A stretch of DNA of 64,000 nucleotides from Orientallactaga sibirica (GCA_036365145.1 JAEOAD010000015.1:39323501-39387500); one strand, 5' to 3'; positions 33,264 to 44,672 are shown, counted from the stretch's first letter. The notes: generated by a model not told the origin, from the letters alone. Program-made: numbers and translations.

Positions 33264-33765
33264 CTCTCCCCACCTTTGCTTTTGTAATATTAGCAAGGAC
33301 AGTTTATTAGAAAAAGATACACATCCAAGGGAGCTAGCAGGCTGGAACTAGGAGAAAGTTTAGAAGTTCAAATCACCTAGCTATACAAAGAACTAGGGCT
33401 TTTATGTCACATATCAAGGGCTGTTTGTTTCCTGTACATGTAGTTCTACATACAACTTCATGCATCACATGGCTTATTAGCATCTTAAATCTCTACCCAG
33501 GGGTGTATATTTTCAGTGTTATGGTGAGCCTGCATGAACGGTGTTGTATGGCAAATCTCCTCTGTATTGAAAAGTGTAAACAATTATTGCCAGCTTTATC
33601 AAAAGCAGCTGGGTCAACTCAAGAGAAAAGGCTGGGAAGAGTCATCAGACGCCCACCTAAGATTCAGGTGCCCCCTGTGCCAGCTGTATACAATAATGCA
33701 TGAGGTCCTGTGACCTTTGGGGGGGGCGATAACAGTATATCGGGAATAAAAGATCTAGAAACAAT

Positions 33766-34140
33766 GAGCCCCACTGAAGTGTTTGCTTTGGGGTCTCATG
33801 CTCTGTAAGTAAGCCCTCACCCCAAGGCTACGGGAGAAACATCCACAGGAGTAACCTTAATATAGTGAGCCCCACTAAAGTGCTGCTCTGTGGTCTCATA
33901 TGCCTGGACAGGTACAAGGAGCTTCTAGAAGTGGCCTTAGGAAGTCATCGTTCAGGGTAGGATGAGACTTCTCTATGGTGCGGCTGCTCTGGGGTCCCGA
34001 TGCTCTGTAAGTAAGCTCTCATCCTGAGGCTGAGGGAGAAGCAGCCAAGGAATCATTCTGACATAGGAATCCCCATCAAAGTGGCTGTTGTGGGGGTCCC
34101 ACATTCCTATAAGTAGCCCCTCTTTATGCTCTATAAACTC
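33766..34140. repeat. Four-unit ~100-bp degenerate tandem repeat
   Basis: Units begin at 33766, 33867, 33964 and 34067 (spacings 101, 97 and 103). Each starts like gagccccactaaagtg, runs through ctctggggtctcatgctctg and gtaagccctca, and ends with gggagaaac plus a short spacer. The flanking downstream sequence contains ctctataaactcagtgg, so it may be the repeated upstream part of an old LTR. Confidence 0.7.
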
Positions 34141-34418
34141 AGTGGTTCACCAGATTCATATTGGTGTAATTGTACTTTGGTCTGCCATCTTTGCCCTATT
34201 TGGGATGAAGACAGGTGTTTGTGTCTTTCCAGAGGAAAAGTTTCCTGAGACAGATGGCTGGATTTGATAGGCCTGGAAGGGTGGGAATCCAGCCTTTCTC
34301 CTGGCCAACTGGTATTTTTCATATGCTAATTTTGGAGCGTTTATGAAACCTCCCCCAGACTTCACTGTGCATGTTACTCCCCTGCCTCAATACTTCCTAC
34401 ACAGAAGCTATAAAAACT

Positions 34419-34618
34419 GGGCTGGGGAAATGGCTTAGTGGTTAAGGCATTTGCCTGAGAAGCCTAAGGACTCTGGTTCGATTCCCCAGGACCCACGTAA
34501 GCCAGATGCACAAGAGGGCACGTGCATCTGGAGTTTGCAGTGGCTGGAGGCCCTAGCGTACCCATTCTCTCTCTCTCTCTCTCTCTCTCTAATAAATAAA
34601 TAATTGATTTTTAAAAAA
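34419..34618 (+). mobile_element. tRNA-SINE
   Basis: gggctggggaaatggcttag head, box B ggttcgattcc and an (AAAT)n tail. Confidence 0.85.
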
Positions 34619-34689
34619 ACTAATGACACTTATTTTTTTTACAAATAGGACCCTTCCAAAAATACCCATTTTGTCCTGTTTGCTTTATA

Positions 34690-34775
34690 ACTCTAGATCC
34701 TAGGCCAGTGCCTGGTAAAGAATAAGTGGGCATCTAGATTAATGAGCACATAAATTAATAGGTGGATGAATGTAG
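34690..34775 (-). mobile_element. MIR/L2-like remnant
   Basis: ggccagtgcctggtaaagaa and the following attaatgagcac and gtggatgaatg resemble the old mammalian motif of the gtgcctggcacatag type. Confidence 0.35.
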
Positions 34776-34807
34776 ACTCTTATTAGGAAAATGTAATTTT
34801 TCAAAAT

Positions 34808-35016
34808 TTATTTATTTATTTATTTGACAGAGAAAGAGGGAGAGAGAGAGAGAGAGAAAATGGGTGCGCCAAGGCCTCTAGCCACTGTAAACTAACTCCA
34901 GATGCATGTGCCCTCTTATGCACCTTACGTGGCTTACGTGGGTCCTGGAGAACCGAACCAAGATCCTTTGGCTTTGCAGGCAAATGCCTTAACCTCTAAG
35001 CCATCCCTCCAGCCCA
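34808..35016 (-). mobile_element. tRNA-SINE, antisense
   Basis: atttatttatttatttgaca to taagccatccctccagccc. Flanked by aggaaaatgtaatttt. Confidence 0.88.
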
Positions 35017-35214
35017 GGAAAATGTAATTTTGAAAATACAAAATAAGTCCCAGGCACCACTCCTTGGTGCTGTTAGGAACTAATAGCAGCATGGGCAACT
35101 TACTAGTGTCTACACAAGAAATCTCTCTCTATGCCTATTCCTCCCCTAGAAATCACTAACAGTCTCTACATCCTGAGAGAGGGACTTTTTAAGTTATCTC
35201 CGTATATGACATAT

Positions 35215-35480
35215 GGGGGGAGTAAGCACATGCCACAATGTGCATGTAGAAGTCAGAGGACAACCTTGCCTTCCACCTTGTTTGAGGTAATCTCTCATTT
35301 GCTGCTGCATCTGCCAGGCTAGATAGCCTGAAAGCATCCAGGAAATCTTCTGTCTCCACCTTTCATCTGACCTGTAGGAAGGCTGGGCTTATAGACATGT
35401 CCACCTTTATGTGGGGGATCCAATCAGGCTGTCACACTAGCATACCAGCAAGCACTTTTACCCACTGAGCCTTACAAAAC
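35215..35480 (-). mobile_element. B4-like SINE, antisense, old
   Basis: gtagaagtcagaggacaacc, ggatccaatcaggctgtcac and caagcacttttacccactga. Confidence 0.5.
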
Positions 35481-35506
35481 ACACTTAACAGGCTATCAGT
35501 AGCTAA

Positions 35507-35730
35507 GGGATGGAGAGATGGCTCAGCAGTTAAGATACTTGACTGCAAAGCCTAAGGACCCATGTTCAACTCCCCAGATCCCACATAAGCTAGACACACA
35601 AGGTGATGCATACGCAAGGTGGCACATGTGCACGAGGTGGCACATGCATCTGTAGTTCAAATACAGTGGCTGGAAGCCCTGGTACGCCAATTGCCTCTCT
35701 CTCACACACACACATATAGGTGTGTACCAC
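35507..35730 (+). mobile_element. tRNA-SINE with internal insertion
   Basis: ggatggagagatggctcagc head. The extra segment after agacacacaaggtgatgc contains cgcaaggtggcacatgtg. Confidence 0.75.
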
Positions 35731-36320
35731 CCAAGCCCAGCCCCCCAAAAAAACCCAAAACCACTAAATCTTCTTCCTCTGGGCTTTTCTGTCTTGTGAC
35801 TAAGACAAAGAAGACTGAGACACTTGGAAGAGAGAACAGAAGAACCTAAAGACACAAAAAACATCTATAGGTACAGTGGGTTCAAGCCTCAGTTTAGAAA
35901 GCCCTGATTTGTGAAGGAAGACAGAAGTGATGCACCATGGAAGACTTGCACCTTTGAGCTTTGTTCTGTTCTGGAAGAGAAAATAGCCTGAGGCTCTTGG
36001 GCTAGAAAGACCTGCCAGTCATGCTATAGTTTTTTTAAATGAACATAATCCAAATCACTATACTGAAAATACCAATTTCCACTGTTTGAGGAAAGAGATT
36101 TGAAATTAATAAGTCATCCATTTCTCATTAAAAAAATCTAAAGTTATAAAACCCATTTTAGACCTGTTCAAAAATAAGACCTAACTTCACAATTAATCTC
36201 AAGTGTCTTGATAAACTAAGTAATCTATTACAGTATTTCTTTCTCTCATGCCTACCCCAAAATAAATGACCACATTTTTTACCTGACTTTTGTTTTCATG
36301 AACAAGCCAGGAATACTTAC

Positions 36321-36417
36321 TTCATCAACAGACTTAGAGGCATCTATTTTCTTGACTTTCCCCATTTCTTCATATAAATCAATAATAGGTTTTGTTGATT
36401 GAAGATAAGTCTGAATT
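36321..36417 (-). CDS. Cmpk1: Cmpk1 exon 5, UMP-CMP kinase 1
   Basis: This is a 97-base exon between acceptor TATTTTCCAG and donor GTAAGT. Its first base completes the arginine codon begun in exon 4. It then encodes 32 residues running from IQTYLQSTKPIID through EEMGKVKKIDASKSVDE, positions 152-183 of the family protein. In the family this is the segment after the LID: the IQTY helix and the strand carrying the adenine-contacting region near the C-terminus. The frame is open throughout. Intron 5 below it is 4.0 kb and intron 4 above it is only 239 bases. Confidence 0.95.
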
Positions 36418-36656
36418 CTGGAAAATAAGTGAATATTTCAAGGTTCTAGGTACCTATCCTGCTCCTTCCACATTACAGGAAGGTTTAAAGGACAATACAA
36501 GGTTGGACCCAACCTTGTTTGTTATCTCTTTACTCACACAACTGCACCTGTGTAAACATTACATTCTTTTTCTGGACCAAAACTGGGCAGGAATTCAATC
36601 TGTCACCCAATTTCTGCACTGGGATTGTGGGGGTTAAAGTAAAAACTGAAAAGTAC

Positions 36657-36733
36657 CTTTTTTCCAAGCTCTCTCTGTTGTCATCACTCCTCCCACTACT
36701 CTTTCCCCTCTCAAGACATCGTTCAATACAGAT
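36657..36733 (-). CDS. Cmpk1: Cmpk1 exon 4, LID-region exon
   Basis: This is a 77-base exon with acceptor TCTCTTTTTAG and donor GTACTT. It reads ICIERCLERGKSSGRSDDN followed by RESLEK, with the last two bases (AG) split onto the next exon to make Arg. This is the LID segment, which closes over ATP in the adenylate-kinase fold, and its arginines (ERGKSSGR, NRESLEKR) are those expected to contact phosphates. It corresponds to residues 126-151. The exon is too short to stand out as an open frame and was found by protein similarity. No frameshift or stop is present. Confidence 0.94.
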
Positions 36734-37931
36734 CTAAAAAGAGATACAGGTAAAAAGTTATGTGAAAAAAAAAATCCTAAAAAGTTTGAAGAGACTACCA
36801 AAAAAAAAAAAAAATCTTGCATTAAACCCAGTGTGTCTAACTCATTAATCAACATGCAAAATCTTTTTTAAATTTAAACATGTGGTTCAATTTATATAAA
36901 CTAGGTTAAATGAGTACAGAGCATAATAAGAACTCAGTCATGACTCAGTTTTTCCTATGTGTGTTTTTTTTCAAACCGCAATAAAAAGACCTGTGTGGAT
37001 ATGCTTCCATCTCAGATATATTATTAACTTATTAGGTATGAATTACATGCCCAAACTTTGTACCACTTTTGCTTACTTTATAATAATTCCATAAATATTC
37101 AAATGTTTGAGTCAACATATTTGAATAAAGCATCTCTTGTTAATCATGAATAAACATTCCTTATAAAGCTGTGGTAACAGACTAAAGTTAACTTTGAAGA
37201 GTAAGTGAAAACATATTTTTAAGGACTGGAGAGGAGTTTCATTTTAAAACAGCTCAGGCTGCAGCAAGTCTCTCCCAGAGGCACATTTATGACACAATCT
37301 AAGAATAGACAACCTCCTTCAAGGCACTACTTCAGATTCTTATTCTTCAGACAGTTGGCATTGATTTAATAAAATGTATTTCACAGCAGCAGCCAAACAG
37401 TCTTTTAATTAAATGGTTCTGAGAAATTCATTTAGTTATTCAAAGGTATGTCTGGGTATGTTATTACAAGTATCTGAAAAAATTTTCTTTCCTGCTATTT
37501 TTCAAGATCATTTTACTCCTAAAAGACAGACAAATCCATCTTGTATCTTTCCTTAAAATAGAAGCTTCTGCGCCTCAGCATGTTTTTCCTAGTCAACAGC
37601 ACACTGCTGAAAGTAGTGCATACTTAAGAAAGCAGTAGTCTAGCTTCATTGCTGACATGATTATACATGTCACTTCTCATTTTTAAACAAAACCTGATTT
37701 CTGTTATTTTGAAAATAAAGCAAACTTTAGTTACACAAAGCTGCTGGTGCCAAACAGCTTTTAATTCTCTGATAATAAGACAGTACTGCTCTGTCCATCC
37801 AATTTACTAATTAAAAAATATATTGTTGCCAAAAGACAGTGGAAATGCAAATTAAAAATCACTTAATTTTTCCCTAGTAGTTGGTTATGAGTTGCTTAAA
37901 GCCTATGTAGGCAAATGAGTGTTTTCATTAC

Positions 37932-38084
37932 CTCATTATTACAGTCAAAAAACAAAACGAAAGCTACATCTGCCTTCCCATCCATGGTCTTGTTCCAACC
38001 TTGAAGATTGTCTTGATTTCTTGGAAATCCATCAATCAAGAATTTATTCTTTTGAGCACTGGCAGCCATTGTTTGATCCATTTC
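37932..38084 (-). CDS. Cmpk1: Cmpk1 exon 3, adenylate-kinase signature exon
   Basis: This is a 153-base, phase 0-0 exon (51 codons) with acceptor TTTTCTCTTTAG and donor GTAATG. It starts EMDQTMAASAQKNK and ends VLFFDCNNE. It contains FLIDGFPRNQDN, which matches the adenylate/UMP-CMP kinase family signature ([hydrophobic]3-D-G-F-P-R-x3-Q/N); the aspartate and arginine are the expected catalytic-site residues. It corresponds to residues 75-125. I recall Asn and Ser at two positions that are Ser and Ala here; the rest matches the mammalian protein. Read-through past the donor ends within 12 codons, supporting the splice. Confidence 0.96.
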
Positions 38085-38129
38085 CTAAAGAGAAAAGATG
38101 AAGGTTCAATACTACATTAACAATATTTT

Positions 38130-38130
<1 letters not shown>

Positions 38131-38162
<32 letters not shown>
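38131..38162. repeat. (GT)n microsatellite
   Basis: About 15 GT units, continuous with the antisense B4-like SINE that follows. Confidence 0.9.
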
Positions 38163-38163
<1 letters not shown>

Positions 38164-38184
38164 CATGTATGGTATATGTATGTG

Positions 38185-38482
38185 CACACACATCCTGTGC
38201 ACATGTGTTGGTGGTCAGAGGACATCGGGTGACCTCCTCTATCACTCTTCCACCTGATTTCCTTGAGAGACTCTCCTTGAGCCTGGGGTGTGCCGTGCCA
38301 TTTTTCAATAGGACTGCCTGACTAGTGAGCCCCAGCAATCTTCCTCTCTCCACTCCACTCAGCACTGGGGTTACAGGCAGACACAGGCATGTTTGGCTTT
38401 TTACATGGGTTCTGGGGACTGAACCCAGGTCCTCATGCTTGTGCAGCAAGCACTCTTAGCCACTGACCCCTCCCCAGCCCCA
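38185..38482 (-). mobile_element. B4/RSINE1-like SINE, antisense
   Basis: ttggtggtcagaggacatcg, ggttctggggactgaaccca and gcttgtgcagcaagcactct, the antisense form of the composite SINE. Confidence 0.65.
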
Positions 38483-38549
38483 CAAAGTACAATTTCTTAA
38501 GAGGAATAGTGGCCACTTGGTTTTTATTCTTCTCATCAGTAAGGTGTAG

Positions 38550-38838
38550 AAGAAGGGGACGGCTCAGTGGCAAAGTGCTTGTTGTGTAAGCCTGACTACC
38601 AGAGTTTGGAGCCCCAAGCCAACACAGGAGCCAGAGAATGTGGCAGGCTCCTGTAATCCCATGGCAAGAGGGCAGAGGGAGACAGGAGAATTTCCCAGAA
38701 GCTCAAGAGACAGGTAGCTGGCAAACAGAGCAGGAGATAAGGTGAAAGGTGAGGACCAACCCCTGAAAGTTGTCTTCTGATCTCCACATATGCAGCATGA
38801 CACACACCAAAACAAAATAGTGGAGGCTACACAAAACA
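38550..38838 (+). mobile_element. B4-like SINE, diverged
   Basis: ggacggctcagtggcaaagt and gcttgttgtgtaagcctgac, then an old body with tgtcttctgatctccaca near the end. Confidence 0.5.
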
Positions 38839-38907
38839 GAGTAGACAGATTTAACATGGTTACCTCAAGCTAGTGAGGTTATGGGTATTAGCACCTCTAT
38901 CTTTTTT

Positions 38908-39068
38908 TTTTTTTTTTTTTTTTTTTGGTTTTTCAAGGTAAGGTCTCACTGTAGCCCAAACTGACCTGGAATTCACTATGTAATCTCAGAGTGGCCTCGA
39001 ACTCACAGTGATCCTCCTACCTCTGCCTCCTGAATGCTGGGATTAAAGGCGTGTGCCACCACACCCAG
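38908..39068 (-). mobile_element. B1-like SINE, antisense
   Basis: ggtttttcaaggtaaggtct to ggattaaaggcgtgtgcc. Flanked by agcacctctatc. Confidence 0.85.
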
Positions 39069-39477
39069 CACCTCTATCCTCATTTCTCTCTCTCTCTCAC
39101 ACACACATGCACACACTTGTTCTGTAGTTGCAAAATTTTAGAGTAAGCATATTCTATAATTTGGATGGCACCCAGATTTCCACCTTGAACAGTTATATAG
39201 ATGATAAAACCAATTACAAAGAAGTTAAGCCTCTGACATGTTGATTTTGAAGTATTTGTGAGAAATTCAGATAGATGCCTGATAGTTAGAACATAGATCA
39301 ATGCCAGTTCATTGTTAACACAGTGAAAACTTCAGCCATGGTTAAAAGAATCAAGCAAGGAATATATAAAATGAGAGCCAAAAAGAACTAAGGATAAAAC
39401 TCTAGGAAGTGTAGTGATTTAGGAAACTAGCAAAAGAGAAAAATAAATAAAAGCAAGACTGAAAAATAGAAAATTTT

Positions 39478-39651
39478 AATATTTTATTTTTATTTATTTG
39501 AGAGAGAGAACAGGCACACCAGGGCATCCAGCCATTGCACACAAACTTCAGATGCATGTGCCACCTTGTGCATCTGGCTTATTGAGTCCTAGGAAATTGA
39601 ACCTGGGTCCTTTGAATTTGCAGGCAAGTGCCTTAACCGTCTTTCCAGCCC
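39478..39651 (-). mobile_element. tRNA-SINE, antisense
   Basis: ttatttgagagagagaacag to cttaaccgtctttccagccc. Confidence 0.8.
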
Positions 39652-39826
39652 CCAAATTAGCAATTTTTGAAGTAGGAAGAGAATGAACAGAAATGGTATC
39701 ATAAGGAAGAGGAAGATGAGTTTCATTTAGACATTTTTAGAGTTAATAGCTTTGGGAAAAATAATGACTAAAAATACTTCTTGGACTTGATAGAGATCAT
39801 TGGTAACATACAAGAACATTTTCATG

Positions 39827-39988
39827 CTGGAGAAATAGCATAGAGGTTAAAGGCACTTACTCATAATGCCTGACAGCTGGGGTTCAATTCCCCAGTACCC
39901 ACATAAAACCAGACACACGAAGTGGTACATGTATCTGGAGTTTGTTTGCATTAATTCCTATTCTCTCTCAATAAATAAAAATTAAAGA
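39827..39988 (+). mobile_element. Diverged tRNA-SINE
   Basis: tgctggagaaatagcataga, ggttcaattccccagtaccc and the tail ctcaataaataaaaatt. Confidence 0.75.
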
Positions 39989-39991
39989 TCA

Positions 39992-40157
39992 AAGCCAGGC
40001 ATAGTGGTGAATGCCTTTAATCCCAGCACTTGGGAGGCAAAGGGAGGAGGATCACCATGAGTTCAAGGCCACCCTGAGACTACATAGTTAATTCCAGGTC
40101 AGCCTGGGCCAGAGAGTGACACCCTACCTCGACAAAAACCAAAAACAAAAAAATTAA
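39992..40157 (+). mobile_element. B1-like SINE
   Basis: gccaggcatagtggtgaatg to gacaccctacctcgac. Flanked by attaaagatcaaa. Confidence 0.85.
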
Positions 40158-40189
40158 AGATCAAATATCTTAAAAAAAAAAAAGTTTCA

Positions 40190-40335
40190 TCAGGCCAGGT
40201 GGCACATACCTATAATCTCAACTACCTAAGAGGCTGAGACAAGAAGATTGCAAATTTAAGTCCTGCCTAAGCTACAGAATGTGTTCAAAGCAAATGTGGG
40301 CAATTTAGTTAGACCTTGTTCCAAAAGTAATATAT
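40190..40335 (+). mobile_element. Old B1-like SINE
   Basis: aggccaggtggcacatacct and gaggctgagacaagaagatt. Confidence 0.5.
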
Positions 40336-40341
40336 ACAAAA

Positions 40342-40400
40342 AGGGCTGAAGCTATAGCTCAGTAGCAGGGAGTTTGCCTAGCATATACAAAGTACCTCCA
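40342..40400 (+). mobile_element. Diverged ID-like SINE
   Basis: gctatagctcagtagcaggg and agtttgcctagcatatac. Confidence 0.55.
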
Positions 40401-40410
40401 AAAAAAAAAG

Positions 40411-40573
40411 TTGGGCATGGTGGCATATGCCTTTAATCTCACCACTCGGGAGGCAGAGGTAGGAGGGATTGCCATGAGTTCAAGGCGACCCTGAGACTAC
40501 ATAGTGACTTCCAGGTCAGCCTGGGCCAGAGCAAGACTCTACCTTGAAAAACAAAACAAACAAAAAAAGAAAG
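40411..40573 (+). mobile_element. B1-like SINE
   Basis: gttgggcatggtggcatatg to caagactctaccttgaaaaa. Confidence 0.85.
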
Positions 40574-40574
40574 A

Positions 40575-40680
40575 AGTTGGGGATTTAGCTCAGTGGATGA
40601 GTGCTTGCCTAGCAAGCGCAAGGCCCTGGGTTCGGTCCTCAGCACCAAAAAAAAAAAAAGAAAGAAAGAAAGAGAAAAAA
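40575..40680 (+). mobile_element. ID element (BC1-related SINE)
   Basis: ggggatttagctcagtgg, gcttgcctagcaagcgcaag and gttcggtcctcagcacc followed by an A-rich tail. It is close to the rodent ID/BC1 consensus and the least diverged ID copy in the window. Confidence 0.88.
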
Positions 40681-41666
40681 AGCAGTTTCAATGGAAGTGA
40701 AAACCAAAACTGACTGACTAGGAAAGCAGAAATAAAAAGGTAAGAATGTATACTACTCTTTCATAATGCTCACCTCTCATGCAGAGGAAAGGCATCAGAG
40801 CAGAGAATAGGGAGGCAGGCTTTATTTACTCTGGAGCACAAGCAAGTTACTCCAGGCTTTGAGACGAGAAGCCAAGGCAGTGTGCATGAGCCATTACTTA
40901 CTCCAAGTGTCTGATTTGATCCAGTGCTTATATCTCTCTTCCACTAGGCTTCTCCTATTTGCTTCCAACACTGCAATTCTCCTTCACTATTGTTTATATA
41001 TCAAAATACCTGTTACTGTCTAGTCTTAGGCATCTAGACAAGGTGTTACCAAGTAAATCAAAATGTGTTTTTCAGATCTTACAGTGAAGATGGTGAGGTA
41101 AGGAACAGAAAAGGAGACATCAAAACTGACAGACTATCAGTGACGTAAAGGACATCTAGGAAGGGGGAGGAGAAAAAGAGCAGGGTGGAAAGAGCGAAGA
41201 AAGGTTTACAGGAAAGCAAATGGAGGAAGGAGAAAGGGGAGAGGAAATAATTGAATGTTGGGAAGAAAGGGTCAATGGTAGCACATCTCAGCACTCAGGA
41301 GGCAAAGGAGGATGATCAGGAATTCAAGACCATTGTCAGCCATATATGAGTTCAAGGCCTGCCAGGGCTCCATGAGACCTTGTATTCACCACCACCCCCC
41401 AAAAAAAAACCCCCACAAAACAAAGGAAAGTGTACCTAAATGCATATTAGGCAGAACTATAGCTGAACCCAGAACAAGGCAGAGAATTCTTGCTACTGTT
41501 CAATTTCTTCCCAGTGAAATCAACTTCCAGTTCTGCCATTCTCAACTCCTACAACCTTCTTCAAGCAAGCAATTCACTGGTCTGACTTGCTCAAGACTCA
41601 AAAGAAGGTGGGTTTAACTTCCTGTGTTCTTGAGAATTTGAACTGGATGGCATTTATGCTTCTTAC

Positions 41667-41813
41667 CCTCTTTAATAAGCTGATGGTTATCTCAACTGGC
41701 ACAATCTTTCCTTCTTTAATGTACTTCTCAATAAGCTCACCAAACTGTGAATCTGGGTTCTTCCTCTCATCACGAAGAAGCTCTCCTGCAGAAAGGTGTG
41801 TATAGCCATATTT
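41667..41813 (-). CDS. Cmpk1: Cmpk1 exon 2, NMP-binding domain
   Basis: This is a 147-base, phase 0-0 exon (49 codons) with acceptor TTGTTTCTTTCAG and donor GTAAGA. It encodes [18 protein letters not shown], continues through the [14 protein letters not shown] helix and ends SLLKR, giving residues 26-74. The SAGELLRDE stretch is the start of the NMP-binding arm that holds UMP or CMP. One position (Phe for Tyr after DSQ) differs from the human protein as I recall it. Exon 1, with the start codon and the GxPGxGKGT phosphate-binding loop, must lie beyond the right edge, because no GC-rich matching exon is present in 41814-64000. Confidence 0.95.
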
Positions 41814-42401
41814 CTGAAAGAAACAACATACAGAAAAAAATCAGAAATCATTCAACACAATGATAGAGACTATCATTTTCCTTTTTTCTTCTTTTTTAAA
41901 TGTCTTTTCTTTTGTCTTTTTCTTTCTTTTTTTCTTTCTTTTTGCCACTCAGACTGAGTTCTCTCCCTCTAACTCTCCCAAGGGGAGAGAAGAATGATCA
42001 TCAATGGCAATGGGCAGTTGCACAAAACAACTTCACTCTCAGCCAGCTTCCCGCTCAGGAGAGAACACCGGTACTCTATATAGTCAGAGAATCTTCTCTA
42101 ATAAGGAACGAATGAAATTTTATCCCTGAAGGTAGTCTTGACTATCATTTTCTTTGTGTTCATTTCTACGTGCTAGTTTATTTATAAAAAAAAATTTTGT
42201 TTGTATGGTAAAATAATTAAAGAAAAATTTAAGAGATTTTATATAGTCAAGTTTGTTTACTAGTAAGTAGCCTTGCTCTTCAAAACCATGATGTTTGTAT
42301 ATTGCATGAAACCATCCCAACATTTATCCATTTAAAGCATTATTCATCTCATTATTTTCCTTCACAAACACAACCAAAGTTTAAATATATTAAGAATGGA
42401 G

Positions 42402-42574
42402 GGGCTGGAGAGATGGCTTAGCAGTTAAGGCATTTGCCTGCACAGCCAAAGGATCCCGATTCAACTCTCCAAGACCCACATAAGCCAGATACACAAGAGG
42501 GCGTGTGAATCTGGAGTTTGTTTGCAGTGCCTGGAGGCCCCGGCATGCCCATTCACTCCCCCCTTTATCTCAAA

Positions 42575-42613
<39 letters not shown>

Positions 42614-42625
42614 ATATTTTTTAAA
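42402..42625 (+). mobile_element. tRNA-SINE
   Basis: ggggctggagagatggctta to an (AAAT)11-like tail at about 42570-42616. Confidence 0.85.
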
Positions 42626-42631
42626 AAGAAT

Positions 42632-42895
42632 GGAAATGTGGCTGGACAGATGGCTTAGTGATTAAGGCACCTGCCTGTTAAGCCTAAGAACATCAGTTCC
42701 AATCTCCAGGAGCCACATTTAGCCAGATGCAAAGTGATGCAAGGGCGCAATGCTGCACTTGCCCACAAGGGGGTGCACACATCTGGATTTCATTCGCAGC
42801 AGCTGAGAGGCTGCTGGCATGTCCATTCTCTATCTGTCTTCCTCTCCCTCTCTCTCTGTCTCTTTCTGTGTCTCTCTCCAAAAAAAAAAAAAAAG
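42632..42895 (+). mobile_element. tRNA-SINE, internal-insertion subfamily
   Basis: ggctggacagatggcttagt head. After gccagatgcaaa it carries the extra gcaagggcgcaatgctgcac segment, and its tail is poly(A). Confidence 0.85.
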
Positions 42896-43249
42896 AATGG
42901 AAATGTCTACCAAAGATTTATGACTCAAGACAAAAGTAAAATGTTACCCATTGTTGGTCATATCTACCTTGCAGTATGCTTTCAAATCAACATGTCTAAC
43001 ATGTCACCACTCTCATAACCTAATTCTTGTTTTCTTCTCTTTCTCAATAAACAGCATATGACCTACCTACTCCATGAAATGAGCTTTCTTGACTACTTGG
43101 CAGAGTATACACATAAGCAGATGTATCTTAGAGTATCATTTTCTCTCTACTTGGCCCAGTCTTATCAAAGTCCACATCCTAACTTCCTGCTTACAAGAAG
43201 CCTCATTTTCAAAATGGCTGATACCTATTTTGTAAGTTTGTTATAGTTA

Positions 43250-43400
43250 ATTAGACAATGTAAATAAATTTTATAGTTAAATGAGATAATGTAAATAATT
43301 AAATAAGTTATGTTACAGTTTATATAGTTGTAAACTATTATATAGTTATATAGTTTATATAGGTTATAATTAAATGAGATAATCTAAATAACAGCCATCA
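43250..43400. repeat. Short AT-rich direct repeats
   Basis: tagttaaatgagataatgta-type units recur (about 43245, 43275 and 43365) with intervening ttatatagttataatag-like sequence. Confidence 0.6.
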
Positions 43401-43522
43401 ATGTTTCCTTGTTATCACAAAGATACTTACTTTAATCTTTTTTTATATGATATAGTCATGTACCTTATAATAATATTTTGGTTTTTACTCACAAATATTA
43501 AGACACTCAAAACTATATTCAA

Positions 43523-43668
43523 GCTGGGCATGGTGGTGCACATTATTAATCCCAGTACCCTGGAGGCAGAGGTAGGAGGATCACTGTAAGTATGAGGCCA
43601 CCCTGAGACTACATAGTGAATTCCAGGTCAGCCTGGGCGAGAGTGAAACCCTACCTTGAGAAAAAGAA
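43523..43668 (+). mobile_element. B1-like SINE
   Basis: gctgggcatggtggtgcaca to gaaaccctaccttgag. Flanked by aaactatattcaa. Confidence 0.88.
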
Positions 43669-43717
43669 AAAAACTATATTCAATACTCAGTTAAGACACA
43701 TCTCATCCCAAAATTCT

Positions 43718-43938
43718 TTTTTTACATTTTTTAATTTATCTATTATATGAGAGTGAGAGAGAAAGAGGCAAACAGAAAGAGAGAGAGAATGGGTGCACCA
43801 GGGCCTCCAGCCACTGCAAATGAACTCCAGACACATGCGCCACCTTGTACATCTGGCTTATGTAGGTCCTGGGGAATTGAACCTGGATCTTTGGGCTTCA
43901 CAAGTAGTGACTTAACAGCTAAGCCATCTCTCCAGCTC
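43718..43938 (-). mobile_element. tRNA-SINE, antisense
   Basis: atctattatatgagagtgag to taagccatctctccagc. Flanked by ctcatcccaaattc-like copies. Confidence 0.85.
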
Positions 43939-44102
43939 TCATCCCAAATTCTTACGACTCCTCAATGTGTCTTTATCTTATCTGAGTATACAATAAATAC
44001 TTGGTAACTTAAATGAAAGTTAAGTAGCTCAATCAGTAAAGTACTTACTATGCAAGCATGAAGACCTGAGTTTAATCCTCAGAACCCATGTAAAGTTTTT
44101 TT

Positions 44103-44235
44103 AAGCTGCACACTTTAATCCCAGCACTCAGGAGGCAGAGGTAGGAAGACTGCTGTGAGTTAGAGGCTAGCCTGAGACTACATAGTGAATTCCAGGATAG
44201 CCTGGGCTAGTGTGAGATCCTACCTTAAAAAACCA
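44103..44235 (+). mobile_element. B1-like SINE nested in B4-like SINE
   Basis: agctgcacactttaatccca to gtgagatcctaccttaaaa. Confidence 0.75.
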
Positions 44236-44430
44236 AAATATTAAGAAAACATTAAACCCAGTCATGGTGGCACACACTGATAATTCCAATGCTGAAGAAG
44301 CAGAGACAGGAGGATCCCTGTCTAAAGTACTTGGTGAGCTCCAGGCCAATGAGACTTTGTCTCAGAAGAAGATGGATGTTTCTGTCTGTCTCTCCTTACA
44401 AATAACTAAATAAAAATATTTTTTAAAACA

Positions 44431-44668
44431 AGGGGCTAGGGAGATGACTAAGAACTTAAAGGCACTTGCTTATAAAACCTGCCAGCCCAGGTTTGATTCC
44501 CCAGGACCCATGTAAAGCCAGATACATAAAGTAGTGCATGTGTCCAGAGTTCATTTGCTGGCAAGAGGCCCTGGCGTGCCTGTCCTTCCTCCCTCTCTTC
44601 TCCCCCCTTCCCCTGCCAATGTCTTTCTCTTTTCTCTCTCTCTCTCTCCTTGCAAATAAATAAATTTT
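44431..44668 (+). mobile_element. Diverged tRNA-SINE, nested
   Basis: ggggctagggagatgactaa, ggtttgattccccaggac and the tail gcaaataaataaattttt. Confidence 0.75.
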
Positions 44669-44672
44669 TTTT

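Noticed and set aside
33766..34140. Regularly spaced units considered as a CRISPR-like array
   Set aside because: Units are about 100 bp, degenerate over their whole length with no conserved-repeat/variable-spacer structure, and the genome is mammalian.
36392..36637. Plus-strand open frame overlapping Cmpk1 exon 5
   Set aside because: It is the antisense shadow of the exon and short intron 4; the minus-strand exons with splice sites explain the region.
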